From JBBIQS01 sp037442205 (GTDB taxonomy: Bacteria; Myxococcota; Myxococcia; Myxococcales; UBA5297): a stretch of 51,335 nucleotides of DNA. The stretch's first letter is position 1; the number at the start of each line of letters is the position of its first letter. Location of the stretch: NCBI GenBank assembly GCA_037442205.1, contig JBBIQS010000058.1, positions 1 through 51,335 of the forward strand, given 5' to 3'. The notes below the pieces were generated by a model, which searched no databases, was not told the DNA's origin, and worked only from the letters and a program-made list of their open reading frames with translations. Below are positions 9,393 to 27,367 of the stretch, in pieces. The position numbers were made by a program, and so were the translations under genes.

Positions 9393-9770
9393 ATGGCTGC
9401 TGATCTGAATGCGATTGCGTCGAACCTGTCGGGCCTGACCATCATGGAGATGGCCGAGCTCGTGAAGAAGCTGGAGAAGGATTGGGGCGTCTCGGCGGCG
9501 GCCCCGGTGGCCGTGGCCGCGGGCCCGGCGGCTGGCGCGGCTCCGGCCGCGGCGGCCCAGACCGAGTTCACCGTGGTGCTGGCCAACGCCGGCGCCAACA
9601 AGATCAACGTGATCAAGGAAGTGCGCGCGATCACCGGCCTGGGCCTGAAGGAGGCCAAGGACCTGGTCGAGGGCGCTCCCAAGCCGGTCAAGGAGAACGT
9701 GGCGAAGGACGAGGCCGAGAAGATCAAGGCCCAGCTCACCGCCGCCGGCGCCACGATCGAGATCAAGTAA
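9393..9770 (+). CDS. rplL: 50S ribosomal protein L7/L12
   Basis: L7/L12 is the multicopy stalk protein that recruits EF-Tu, EF-G and other GTPases. The 125-residue product has the N-terminal dimerisation domain (NLSGLTIMEMAELVKKLE), an Ala/Pro/Gly-rich hinge (about 38-55) and the C-terminal factor-binding domain with KINVIKEVRAITGLGLKEAK and DLVEGAPKPVKE. An AGAGAGAAGAAG ribosome-binding site precedes ATG 9393. A large hairpin separates it from rpoB. Confidence 0.97.
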   Translation: MAADLNAIASNLSGLTIMEMAELVKKLEKDWGVSAAAPVAVAAGPAAGAAPAAAAQTEFTVVLANAGANKINVIKEVRAITGLGLKEAKDLVEGAPKPVKENVAKDEAEKIKAQLTAAGATIEIK

Positions 9771-9786
9771 GAAGTCGAGCGCTTCT

Positions 9787-9828
9787 GAGGAGGCCGGGGC
9801 CGCCTAGCGGTAGAGCCCCGGCCTCCTC
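9787..9828 (+). terminator. 14-bp hairpin between rplL and rpoB (attenuator or processing site)
   Basis: GAGGAGGCCGGGGC (9787-9800) pairs perfectly with GCCCCGGCCTCCTC (9815-9828) around a 14-nt loop. No U-tract follows. E. coli has an attenuator and an RNase III site in the same gap, which lets ribosomal protein output exceed RNA polymerase output; a similar role is inferred here. Confidence 0.65.
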
Positions 9829-10001
9829 GTATCACTGACGTTCGAGATTTTTGGGCTGGTCGGGAACAACGAGCCTTCCTTCGAAAGTTACTTGAGGCAT
9901 TCCCCGACACAGTCCGGCGTTTTTCAAACGGTCCGTTTCACGGCGCTAGCCGCCGTTCACCTGTTGGGTTGAGCGGCAGGCAGGCCGCGATTGGAGCTGG
10001 G

Positions 10002-14207
<4,206 letters not shown>

Positions 14208-14217
14208 CTCGCTCCCT

Positions 14218-14259
14218 GAGGAGCCCAGCCTGAACGGCTGGGCTCCTCGAAACCTTTTT
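14218..14259 (+). terminator. 13-bp hairpin with short U-tract between rpoB and rpoC
   Basis: GAGGAGCCCAGCC (14218-14230) pairs perfectly with GGCTGGGCTCCTC (14236-14248) around a 5-nt loop; five T residues follow at 14255-14259, six bases after the stem. It resembles an intrinsic terminator, yet rpoC has to be made. Partial termination or 3'-end processing inside rpoBC is inferred. Confidence 0.6.
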
Positions 14260-14324
14260 CGGGCGCGGCTGCTTGGCGCCCAGAGACATTCGAAGTTCGA
14301 GAAGTTTTCGATCAGGAGATGCAA

Positions 14325-18503
<4,179 letters not shown>

Positions 18504-18533
18504 TCGCTCACCGAAGCTGCTTGAAGTTTCAGA

Positions 18534-18569
18534 CGACGCCCGGTTTCTCTCTCGAGGAACCGGGCGTCG
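18534..18569 (+). other. 12-bp hairpin after rpoC
   Basis: CGACGCCCGGTT (18534-18545) pairs perfectly with AACCGGGCGTCG (18558-18569). There is no U-tract. The arms resemble those of a second hairpin at 19016-19048, on the other side of the next gene. Confidence 0.65.
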
Positions 18570-18587
18570 CCGCAGGTGGAGAGGAAG

Positions 18588-18980
18588 ATGAGAACGTCCT
18601 TCAATGTCCTCGCGGCTGCGTTGACGGCGGCAGTCGCATCCGCGGGCTGCGGCGGCCGGACCTGCGGCGCCGGCACGGTCGAGGAGAACGGCGTGTGCGC
18701 GGTCGCCCAGGCTGGCAAGGCCACCGGAACCTACGAGGAGCGCTGCCAATACTTGTGCGTCTCGCCCGACACGCTCCCCAGCTGCACGCAGCAGGAGCGC
18801 GATGGCTGTCTCACCGAGTGTCGCGTTCGAACCAACGCCCTCAGCGTGGGATGCGCGAGCTGCCTGTTCGACCACTCGTCGCCCCTGACCTCGCCGGACC
18901 CGGGCTACACCGACTGCCATCGCATGAGGATGCCCATGGTCTCCGATCCGGTCTGCGTGGACTTCTGCAAGAACGGCTGA
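18588..18980 (+). CDS. Cys-rich lipoprotein of unknown function
   Basis: This is a 130-residue protein with a lipoprotein-type signal (hydrophobic segment to residue 17, then SAGC with Cys21). The mature part is very Cys-rich, about 13 cysteines, including CGAGTVEENGVC, a motif I associate with secreted myxobacterial proteins, and repeated CxxC/CxxxC spacings that suggest several disulfides. AGAGGAAG precedes ATG 18588; an in-frame ATG at 18576 precedes the ribosome-binding site. It lies just after rpoC and is bounded on both sides by similar hairpins. Function is unknown; a surface-exposed disulfide-rich role is inferred. Confidence 0.75.
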   Translation: MRTSFNVLAAALTAAVASAGCGGRTCGAGTVEENGVCAVAQAGKATGTYEERCQYLCVSPDTLPSCTQQERDGCLTECRVRTNALSVGCASCLFDHSSPLTSPDPGYTDCHRMRMPMVSDPVCVDFCKNG

Positions 18981-19015
18981 GCATCGGGCCGACAGCGGCG
19001 TGTCGTTGAGTCCGT

Positions 19016-19048
19016 GACGCCCGGCTCCCTCCGCGGAGGCCGGGCGTC
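19016..19048 (+). other. Hairpin after the Cys-rich lipoprotein gene
   Basis: GACGCCCGGC (19016-19025) pairs with GCCGGGCGTC (19039-19048). The arms share GACGCCCGG and CCGGGCGTCGCCG with the hairpin at 18534-18569. No U-tract follows. Confidence 0.6.
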
Positions 19049-19239
19049 GCCGTTGCGGGGCGAGGCAACGAGGATCGCCAAACCGTCGCCACTCCTCAGG
19101 CAAGCGCCCGTCCGGGCCCCGCCACTCGGCTCTACAAATGGGAGGGAGAGCGGGCGCCCACTTCCATGGGGGGCCGACCGGTCCCAAATTCCCCCGAAGT
19201 CCCATAGGCCAAAGCCACGGCGGGGCGCGAGGAGGGGGA

Positions 19240-20532
19240 ATGAAGAGGGACCTGTTCGAGCCCTGCTACGAGTACCAGGAGCCGGAGTTGGTGCGCGCCA
19301 CCGGGCTGTATCCGTATTTTCGGGCGCTGTCGGGGTCGGAGGGCCCGGTGGTCGAGTTCGACGGCCGTCCGGTGGTGATGCTGGGCTCCAACAACTACCT
19401 GGGGCTCACTCACCACCCGGCGGTGATGAAAGCCGCTCACGAGGCGATCGACCGCTACGGGACCGGCTGCACCGGGTCGCGCTTCCTCAACGGCAATCTC
19501 GACCTGCACGATCGGTTGGAGGAGCGGCTGGCCGAGTTCCTGGGGAAGGAAGACTGCCTGGTGTTTGCTTCCGGCTTCCTCGCCAACTTCGGCGTGGTCG
19601 GCTGGCTGGCGGGGCACGAGGGGGCGGTCGCCTTTTCCGAGAGGGGCAACCACGCCAGTCTCATCGACGGCGCGCGCTACTCGCGGGCGCAGGTGCGGGT
19701 GTTCGACGGGCCCGAGGACCTCGAGCGTCAGCTGAGCGAACACGAGAAGTGGCCGCACGCGCTGGTGATCACCGACTCCGTCTTCTCGATGACCGGGGCA
19801 GTGACCGACCTCAAGCGCATCGCCGAGCTGCGGCGGCGGCACGGGTTCCGGCTCTACGTCGACGACGCCCACGGCTTCGGGGTCTTGGGCCAGCAGGGGC
19901 GAGGGACCTGCGCAGAGCAGGGCGTGGCCGACCAGGTCGACCTGATCTTCGGGACCTTCTCCAAGTCACTAGCCAGCATGGGAGGCTTCGTCGCCGGCGA
20001 GCGGGCGGTCATCGACTACCTGCGGCACAAGGTGCGGACGCTGATCTTCTCCGCGGCGATGCCGCCCTCGGCGGCGGCGGCGGCCTTGGCTTCGCTGGAG
20101 ATCATGCAGAGCGACAATGCGCTGTTCGATCGGCTGTGGGAGAACGTCCGCTTCTTCCGCGAGGGGCTCGAGCGGCTGGGCTACCACACGATGGGCTCGC
20201 GCACGCCCATCCTGCCGCTGTTCGTGGGCTCGGAGTCGCTGTCCTTCCGCATGACGCGCGAGGCCCTCGACCAGGGAGTGTTCGTGACCCCGGTGATCTC
20301 TCCCGCGGTGCCGCTGGGGCGGGCGCTGCTGCGCACCAGCGTGATGCCGACCCATACCCGCGAGCACCTGCAGAAGGCGCTCGACGTGCTCGGCGGCCTG
20401 ATCGAGAAGTATCCGGCGGTGCAGGTGGATCCCGACGAGGTGCCGGAGAGGGAAGAGATGGACTTCTCCTACCTGCTGCCTCAGGAAGCCGAGGCGGCCG
20501 AGGTCGCTGCCCAGCCCGAAGCTCTCGGATAG
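19240..20532 (+). CDS. Alpha-oxoamine synthase family PLP enzyme (AONS/KBL/serine palmitoyltransferase-like)
   Basis: This 430-residue fold-type I PLP enzyme condenses an amino acid with an acyl-CoA and releases CO2. Visible motifs are GSNNYLGL (49-56), the TGSRFLNG stretch, VDDAHGFGVLG with the PLP-ring Asp208 and His211, and GTFSKSLASMGGF with the Schiff-base Lys242. GGAGGGGG precedes ATG 19240. Family members make 8-amino-7-oxononanoate (biotin), 2-amino-3-ketobutyrate (threonine catabolism) or 3-ketosphinganine (sphingolipids). No biotin genes or threonine dehydrogenase are nearby. The EFDGRPVVMLGSNNYL-type start makes serine palmitoyltransferase my first guess, but specificity is not settled. 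Confidence 0.88.
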   Translation: MKRDLFEPCYEYQEPELVRATGLYPYFRALSGSEGPVVEFDGRPVVMLGSNNYLGLTHHPAVMKAAHEAIDRYGTGCTGSRFLNGNLDLHDRLEERLAEFLGKEDCLVFASGFLANFGVVGWLAGHEGAVAFSERGNHASLIDGARYSRAQVRVFDGPEDLERQLSEHEKWPHALVITDSVFSMTGAVTDLKRIAELRRRHGFRLYVDDAHGFGVLGQQGRGTCAEQGVADQVDLIFGTFSKSLASMGGFVAGERAVIDYLRHKVRTLIFSAAMPPSAAAAALASLEIMQSDNALFDRLWENVRFFREGLERLGYHTMGSRTPILPLFVGSESLSFRMTREALDQGVFVTPVISPAVPLGRALLRTSVMPTHTREHLQKALDVLGGLIEKYPAVQVDPDEVPEREEMDFSYLLPQEAEAAEVAAQPEALG

Positions 20533-20858
20533 GGCCCAGCTCGCCGGCGCCGGAGCTGCGGGCCCGTGCTGAGCTCAGGCTCGGTGGCTCGCCGGAGGAG
20601 TAGCCCTACGCCTTGGTCGTGCTCCAAGCTGGAGCCAGCCTGACGAGGCGAGCGCTTCCCGCTGAGCGCGCTCGCGCCCGGCCGTCAAGGACGCTCGCGG
20701 TCGTCTGCCTGCGGCGAGTTTCCCGCCCCTCTTCCGGTGTTGAGATTCCGGTTCCGACCGTCAACAGGTCGGTGACCGCGGGCGCAAGGGATGCTTTGAT
20801 GGGCGACCGGCCGTGGCCGCCGAATCCTGGCGAGCGAGCGGCGGGCCGAGAGGCAGAG
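20533..20858. other. Gap without a recognisable gene
   Basis: These 326 bases carry no convincing gene. An in-frame extension upstream of lspA (from 20613) is Arg/Ala-rich and looks like noise. A 6-bp hairpin, CCGACC (20754-20759) with GGTCGG (20767-20772), is the only structure I note. No clear promoter is visible. Confidence 0.5.
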
Positions 20859-21458
20859 ATGACCGAGACAGTGCAGTCGGCAGCAGGGCAGGGGAGCCAG
20901 AGCACCGCTACCGGGTTCGCCGGTTGGCGGCGGCTGGCCGTGATCCTCACCGTGCTGGCGGCCTCCATCGCCTGCGACCGGGCCACCAAGCAGGTGGCCG
21001 AGAAATCCCTGGCCGGAGTTGGGCGGCTCTCGTATCTGGGAGACATCTTCCGCTTCGAGTACGTCGAGAACCGCGGCGCCTTCCTGAGCCTGGGTGCCAA
21101 TCTGCCCGACGGCATGCGCGGGCCGCTGCTCACCGGCGGGGTGGCGGTCGTGCTGCTGGTGGTGCTGGCGGCGGCATTCCTCGGCAGGCGCTCCCGGGCC
21201 GAGGTGGCGGCGCTGGCGCTGCTGGCCAGCGGCGGGTTGGGCAACCTCTGGGATCGGGTGGCCCGCGGCGGAACCGTGGTCGACTTCATGAACCTGGGGA
21301 TCGGCCCGGTGCGCACCGGCATCTTCAACGTCGCCGACCTGGCGATCATGGGCGGGCTGGCGATGTTGCTGCTGCTCGGGCGCCGCCAGCGCGCGCCGGC
21401 CCCGGCTGCCGGGGCGCCGCCTCCCCCTCCGCCGCAGGGCGGGGCCCCCACCGGCTGA
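20859..21458 (+). CDS. lspA: Lipoprotein signal peptidase (signal peptidase II)
   Basis: LspA cleaves the signal peptide of diacylglyceryl-modified prolipoproteins in the inner membrane. The 199-residue product has four hydrophobic segments. The catalytic aspartates sit in GGTVVDFMNL (Asp142) and IFNVADLAIM (Asp160), and FEYVENRGAFLSLG and ASGGLGNLWDRV are the other conserved blocks. A Pro-rich tail of about 25 residues is extra. I chose ATG 20859, after GAGAGGCAG; the ATG at 20799 would add 20 residues. A lipoprotein gene lies two genes upstream but nothing ties the two directly. Confidence 0.94.
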   Translation: MTETVQSAAGQGSQSTATGFAGWRRLAVILTVLAASIACDRATKQVAEKSLAGVGRLSYLGDIFRFEYVENRGAFLSLGANLPDGMRGPLLTGGVAVVLLVVLAAAFLGRRSRAEVAALALLASGGLGNLWDRVARGGTVVDFMNLGIGPVRTGIFNVADLAIMGGLAMLLLLGRRQRAPAPAAGAPPPPPPQGGAPTG

Positions 21459-21544
21459 CCCTCGCCAGAGGGCCGTCGAGACATCCAAGGCGGGCAAAAA
21501 GTTGACAGCGACCGGTCTTTCGGGTCGCTCGGCTGCTTTGGGAC

Positions 21545-21572
21545 TTGACAGCCGGCGCCACGCGCCTAATAT
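21545..21572 (+). promoter_or_regulatory. Promoter of the str operon
   Basis: TTGACA (21545-21550), a 16-bp spacer and TAATAT (21567-21572) form a good sigma-70-type promoter 82 bases before rpsL. Another TTGACA at 21502-21507 runs into a small hairpin (GCGACC 21508-21513 with GGTCGC 21523-21528) and has no matching -10. Confidence 0.7.
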
Positions 21573-21653
21573 GTCGCGCCTTTTGTGGAGCGGTTCCCCC
21601 GCCGCGCCTCCTGTCGAGGTGCGGCTCTCGTCACAGACGGACGGAAGAGAAGA

Positions 21654-22025
21654 ATGCCGACGATTTCCCAGCTGGTCCGCCATGGCCGGACCAAGATGAA
21701 GAACCGGACCAAGAGCCCCGCGCTGCAGGGCAGCCCCCAGCGCCGCGGCGTCTGCACCCGCGTCTACACCACCACTCCCAAGAAGCCGAACTCGGCTCTG
21801 CGGAAGGTGGCCCGCGTGCGCCTGACCAACGGGATCGAAGTGACCAGCTACATCCCGGGCGTCGGCCACAACCTGCAGGAGCACTCGGTGGTCATGATCC
21901 GCGGAGGCCGCGTCAAGGACCTCCCCGGCGTGCGCTACCACATCATCCGCGGGACGCTGGACTCGGTCGGTGTCCAGGGCCGCAAGCAGGGCCGTTCCAA
22001 GTACGGCGCCAAGCGCGCCAGCTAG
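21654..22025 (+). CDS. rpsL: 30S ribosomal protein S12
   Basis: S12 sits at the decoding center. The 123-residue product is canonical: PTISQLVRHGR, TTTPKKPNSALRKVARVRL and RGGRVKDLPGVRYH. Lysines at 43-44 and Lys88 match the streptomycin-sensitive type, and Asp89 is the residue that RimO methylthiolates in E. coli. ATG 21654 follows GGAAGAGAAGA. It heads the str operon with rpsG, fusA and tuf. Confidence 0.98.
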   Translation: MPTISQLVRHGRTKMKNRTKSPALQGSPQRRGVCTRVYTTTPKKPNSALRKVARVRLTNGIEVTSYIPGVGHNLQEHSVVMIRGGRVKDLPGVRYHIIRGTLDSVGVQGRKQGRSKYGAKRAS

Positions 22026-22042
22026 TTTGAACATTCGCCGCG

Positions 22043-22062
22043 GGCCGCCTTCGTCGGCGGCC
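22043..22062 (+). other. 7-bp hairpin between rpsL and rpsG
   Basis: GGCCGCC (22043-22049) pairs with GGCGGCC (22056-22062) around TTCGTC. It lies just upstream of the rpsG ribosome-binding site. In E. coli S7 represses translation from the rpsL-rpsG gap; equivalence here is a guess. Confidence 0.45.
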
Positions 22063-22085
22063 TGTGGCTCTCGAAGGAAGAAACG

Positions 22086-22556
22086 ATGCCTCGTCGCCGC
22101 GAAGTACAGAAGCGCAAGATCCTGCCCGATCCCAAGTTCCAGGACCGGCTGGTCACCAAGTTCATCAACAACCTGATGCGCAAGGGCAAGAAGTCGACCG
22201 CCGAGCAGGCCTGCTACGGCGCCTTCGAACTCGTCCAGCAGAAGGTCAACGATGAGCCCCTGAAGATCTTCAAGAAGGCCCTTGAGAACATCAAGCCGGT
22301 ACTCGAGGTGAAGAGCCGCCGCGTCGGTGGCGCCACCTACCAGGTGCCGGTCGAGGTCCGCCAGGACCGCCGGGTGGCCCTGGGCATGCGCTGGCTCATC
22401 ACCTACGCCAAGGATCGCGGCGAGAAGACGATGCGCGAGAAGCTGGCCGGCGAGATCCTCGACGCCTCCAATAACCGCGGCAACGCGGTGAAGAAGCGCG
22501 AGGACACGCACAAGATGGCCGAGGCCAACAAGGCCTTCGCGCACTACCGCTGGTAG
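22086..22556 (+). CDS. rpsG: 30S ribosomal protein S7
   Basis: S7 nucleates assembly of the 30S head and contacts E-site tRNA. The 156-residue product shows the usual PRRREVQKRKILPDPKF start, INNLMRKGKKSTAEQACYGA, KSRRVGGATYQVPVEVR and the C-terminal helix with KREDTHKMAEANKAFAHYRW. GAAGGAAG precedes ATG 22086. Length is standard. Confidence 0.98.
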   Translation: MPRRREVQKRKILPDPKFQDRLVTKFINNLMRKGKKSTAEQACYGAFELVQQKVNDEPLKIFKKALENIKPVLEVKSRRVGGATYQVPVEVRQDRRVALGMRWLITYAKDRGEKTMREKLAGEILDASNNRGNAVKKREDTHKMAEANKAFAHYRW

Positions 22557-22846
22557 CGCCAGCGGGCGTGGCAGTTCGGGCGGCGCTCCCAGGTGCCGCC
22601 GCAGCACGGCTCCCCGGACTGGAAATCGGCCCGAAGCTCGGTCGGTTGAGAGGGGAGTTGACAGGGGGCGACGGCTTTTGTTAAAAGCCGCGCCTCTCTG
22701 GTTGTTCTTGAGAGCAGGAAGCTGTCGCAAGGTAGCGTTCGCTCTTTGACACGAGCGCTCGTGTGGTTCGCCGGAAGGCGCCGAGCTCGCCCGGGAATGG
22801 TCCCGGATGAAGTGCAGGCGTCAGCGCAAGGAGAAGGAGACAGGTC
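22557..22846 (+). promoter_or_regulatory. rpsG-fusA gap with candidate promoter and palindrome
   Basis: The 290-base gap is unusually long for this position. TTGACA (22658-22663) followed by a 17-bp spacer and TTAAAA (22681-22686) could be a promoter giving fusA-tuf its own transcription. A perfect 16-base palindrome, ACACGAGCGCTCGTGT, lies at 22749-22764, between that promoter and fusA. Confidence 0.5.
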
Positions 22847-24928
22847 ATGGCGAGACTGAATCCTATCGAGCGCTACCGGAACATCGGCATCATGGCTCAC
22901 ATCGATGCCGGCAAGACCACCACCACTGAGCGCATCCTGTTCTACACCGGTGTGACCCACAAGATCGGCGACATCGACGAGGGCACCACGGTGATGGACT
23001 GGATGGAGCAGGAGCGGGAGCGGGGCATCACCATCACCTCCGCCGCCACCACCTGCTTCTGGCGCGAACACCGCATCAACATCATCGACACCCCGGGCCA
23101 CGTCGACTTCACCATCGAAGTCGAGCGCTCGCTGCGCGTCCTCGACGGCGCGGTGGCGGTGTTCTGCGGCGTGGCCGGCGTCCAGCCGCAGTCCGAGACC
23201 GTCTGGCGCCAGGCCGACAAGTACAATGTTCCCCGCATCGCGTTCATCAACAAGATGGACCGCGTCGGCGCCAACTTCTTCCGCGCCGTCGACATGATGC
23301 GCGAGCGGCTGCACGCCCACCCGGTGGTCGTGAACATGCCGTGGGGTGCCGAGGATGCGCTGGTCGGCGTCATCGACCTGCTGCGGATGAAGGCCCTCCG
23401 CTTCGACGAGGAGTCGCAGGGCTCCACGTTCAAGGTCGAGGAGATCCCGGCCGAGCTCGCCGGGGTCGCTGCCGAGCAGCGCGCCAAGCTGCTCGAGGCC
23501 GCCGCTGAGTTCGACGACGCCGTCATGCACGCTTGGATGGAGGGCAAGGTGCCCTCGGTCGAGCAGTTGATCGCCGCCCTGCGCAAGGGCTGCGTGGCGA
23601 TGAAGATCGTCCCGGTCGTCGGCGGCTCCGCCTTCAAGAACAAGGGCGTGCAGCCGGTTCTCGACGCGGTGGTCGACTTCCTGCCTTCTCCGAAGGATGT
23701 CCCGGCGGTCGAGGGACTCAAGCCGGAGGGCGGCACCGAGAAGATCGCCCGCCCCTGCGACGACAAGGCGCCGTTCAGCGCCCTGGCCTTCAAGATCATG
23801 AGCGACCCCTTCGTGGGGACGCTGACCTACTTCCGCGTCTACTCCGGCGTCATCGAGACCGGCGACCACGTCTACAACCCCGGCAAGAAGAAGCGCGAGC
23901 GCCTCGGCCGGGTGCTGCAGATGCATGCCAACAAGCGCGAAGAGATCACCGAGGTCCGTGCCGGCGACATCGCCGCTGCGGTCGGCCTCAAGTTCACCAC
24001 CACCGGCGATACCCTCTGCGAGGAAGGCCGGCCGGTCGTGCTCGAGCGGATGGAGTTCCCCGAGCCGGTGATCCACATCGCCATCGAGCCCAAGACCAAG
24101 GCCGACCAGGACAAGCTGGGCGTGGCGCTGCAGAAGCTGGCGGTCGAGGACCCCTCCTTCCGCGTGCGCACCGACGAGGAGAGCGGCCAGACCCTCATCG
24201 GCGGCATGGGCGAGCTGCACCTGGAGATCATCGTCGACCGCCTCTTCCGCGAGTGGAAGGTCGAGGCCAACGTCGGCAAGCCCCAGGTCGCCTACCGCGA
24301 GACGGTCACCCGGGCCGTCGAGATGGAAGGGCGCTTCATCCGCCAGAGCGGCGGCCGCGGGCAGTACGGCCACTGCTGGCTGAAGATCGAGCCCAACACC
24401 GGCAAGGGCTTCGAGTTCGTCGACGGCATCGTCGGCGGGGTGATTCCCAAAGAGTTCATCTCGCCGATCGAGAAGGGCGTCGAGGAGGCGCTGCAGACCG
24501 GCGTCCTCGCCGGCTACCCGCTGGTCGACGTCAAGGTCACCGTGTTCGACGGCAGCTACCACGACGTCGACTCCAGCGAGATGGCGTTCAAGATCGCCGG
24601 CTCGATGGCCCTCAAGGACGGCGCCGCCAAGGCCGCGCCGATCATGCTCGAGCCGATGATGGCCTGCGAGGTGGTGACGCCGGACCAGTACATGGGCGAC
24701 GTCATCGGCGACCTCAACGCCCGCCGCGGCCGGATCCTGCACATGGAGCCGCGCTCCGGGGCCCAGGTCATCAACGCCGAGGTGCCGCTGGCCTCGATGT
24801 TCGGCTACGCCACCGACCTGCGCTCCCAGAGCCAGGGGCGGGCCACCTACACCATGCAGTTCTCGCATTACCAGGCCATGCCGGCCGCCCTGGCGGACGA
24901 GCTGGTCACGCGGTTGAGGGGTCACTGA
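22847..24928 (+). CDS. fusA: Elongation factor G
   Basis: EF-G drives ribosomal translocation and, with RRF, recycling. The 693-residue product is full length with a canonical GTPase domain: AHIDAGKTTTTERIL (P-loop), switch I with ERERGITITSAAT, DTPGHVDF and NKMDRVGANF. Domains II-V follow, with GGMGELHLEIIVDRL in domain III and SGGRGQYGHCWLKIEP in domain IV. AAGGAGAAGGAGA precedes ATG 22847. It lies in the str operon before tuf and has its own candidate promoter upstream. Confidence 0.98.
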   Translation: MARLNPIERYRNIGIMAHIDAGKTTTTERILFYTGVTHKIGDIDEGTTVMDWMEQERERGITITSAATTCFWREHRINIIDTPGHVDFTIEVERSLRVLDGAVAVFCGVAGVQPQSETVWRQADKYNVPRIAFINKMDRVGANFFRAVDMMRERLHAHPVVVNMPWGAEDALVGVIDLLRMKALRFDEESQGSTFKVEEIPAELAGVAAEQRAKLLEAAAEFDDAVMHAWMEGKVPSVEQLIAALRKGCVAMKIVPVVGGSAFKNKGVQPVLDAVVDFLPSPKDVPAVEGLKPEGGTEKIARPCDDKAPFSALAFKIMSDPFVGTLTYFRVYSGVIETGDHVYNPGKKKRERLGRVLQMHANKREEITEVRAGDIAAAVGLKFTTTGDTLCEEGRPVVLERMEFPEPVIHIAIEPKTKADQDKLGVALQKLAVEDPSFRVRTDEESGQTLIGGMGELHLEIIVDRLFREWKVEANVGKPQVAYRETVTRAVEMEGRFIRQSGGRGQYGHCWLKIEPNTGKGFEFVDGIVGGVIPKEFISPIEKGVEEALQTGVLAGYPLVDVKVTVFDGSYHDVDSSEMAFKIAGSMALKDGAAKAAPIMLEPMMACEVVTPDQYMGDVIGDLNARRGRILHMEPRSGAQVINAEVPLASMFGYATDLRSQSQGRATYTMQFSHYQAMPAALADELVTRLRGH

Positions 24929-24953
24929 ATCGCAGCTGACTGAGGATTCCGCG

Positions 24954-24969
24954 CTTCCCTCGAGGGAAG
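24954..24969 (+). other. Palindromic hairpin between fusA and tuf
   Basis: CTTCCCTCGAGGGAAG is a perfect 16-base palindrome in the 108-base gap; as RNA it folds with a tight loop. No U-tract follows. Confidence 0.45.
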
Positions 24970-25036
24970 GGCGGAGATGATCGAATCGACGCAGTAAGGG
25001 AAAACCCGTAGACGACGGGAAAGAAGGAGCAAGGAA

Positions 25037-26230
<1,194 letters not shown>

Positions 26231-26244
26231 TTCGACGCGAGACT

Positions 26245-26280
26245 GCCGGGCGGTCGCGCAGCGGCCGCCCGGCGTTTCTT
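26245..26280 (+). terminator. Rho-independent terminator after tuf
   Basis: GCCGGGCGG (26245-26253) pairs with CCGCCCGGC (26265-26273) around an 11-nt loop, followed by GTTTCTT. This is the expected end of the str operon. Confidence 0.75.
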
Positions 26281-26390
26281 GCCCTCAAGACAAGCCGCCC
26301 CGCACAAAGTCAGACGCGGAGCGGAGGAAGCACCGGGTGGACTGACGGGACCTTTGAGTCTCGGAAAGCACCTGGCATCGAGGCGATTGA

Positions 26391-26699
<309 letters not shown>

Positions 26700-26719
26700 C
26701 GCGAAAGCAGAGACCCGCC

Positions 26720-27367
26720 ATGGCAAAGTTTGACGTCATCGACATCGACAGGAAGAAGGTCTCGGAGATTGAGCTCTCCGACGCAGTCTTCGCCGCCGAA
26801 GCCAACGAGCACCTGATCTACGAGGTGGCCAAGTTCCAGGCCATCAACCGCCGCGCCGGCACGGTGGCGGTGAAGAACAGCTCGCTGGTCTCGGGCGGTG
26901 GCAAGAAGCCCTGGAAGCAGAAGCACACCGGCCGGGCGCGCCAGGGTTCGACCCGCGCCAGCCACTGGGTGGGCGGCGGCAAGGCCATGGGCCCCAAGCC
27001 CCGCGACTACACCTACCGTCCCCCCCGCGACGTGCGCCGTGGCGCGCTGCGCGTGGCCCTCTCCCAGCGGGCTCGCGATCAGAAGCTGCTGATCGTCGAC
27101 AAGATCGAGCTCAAGCCGGCGGAGAAGAACGGCAAGAAGAAGTTCTCTTCGACCGCCGCCAAGCTGCTCACCAGCAACCTCAAGTTGGAGTGCGCGCTGG
27201 TGGTGGACATGAAGAAGAACGAGAGCCTGCACCTGGGCGCGCGCAACCTGCGCGACTTCGACGTGCTGGCCCCCGAGGGCCTCAACCTCGAGAGCGTGCT
27301 GGCCCACGACACCGTGGTCCTCACCGCCGAGGCGGCCAAGATGCTGGAAGGAGCGCTGGCGCCATGA
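26720..27367 (+). CDS. rplD: 50S ribosomal protein L4
   Basis: L4 lines the peptide exit tunnel and in E. coli represses the S10 operon. The 215-residue product has the long basic loop (SSLVSGGGKKPWKQKHTGRA, then RQGSTRASHWVGGGKAMGPK), the ALRVALSQRA helix and the LAPEGLNLESVL C-terminal part; the start AKFDVIDIDRKKVSEIELSD looks myxobacterial to me. The Shine-Dalgarno before ATG 26720 is weak, unusual in this series and possibly a trace of a lost upstream gene. It overlaps rplW by four bases (ATGA). Confidence 0.98.
   Translation: MAKFDVIDIDRKKVSEIELSDAVFAAEANEHLIYEVAKFQAINRRAGTVAVKNSSLVSGGGKKPWKQKHTGRARQGSTRASHWVGGGKAMGPKPRDYTYRPPRDVRRGALRVALSQRARDQKLLIVDKIELKPAEKNGKKKFSSTAAKLLTSNLKLECALVVDMKKNESLHLGARNLRDFDVLAPEGLNLESVLAHDTVVLTAEAAKMLEGALAP

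Noticed and set aside
21502..21507. A second TTGACA before rpsL as an additional promoter.
   Set aside because: No acceptable -10 lies 15-19 bp downstream; the region forms a small hairpin.
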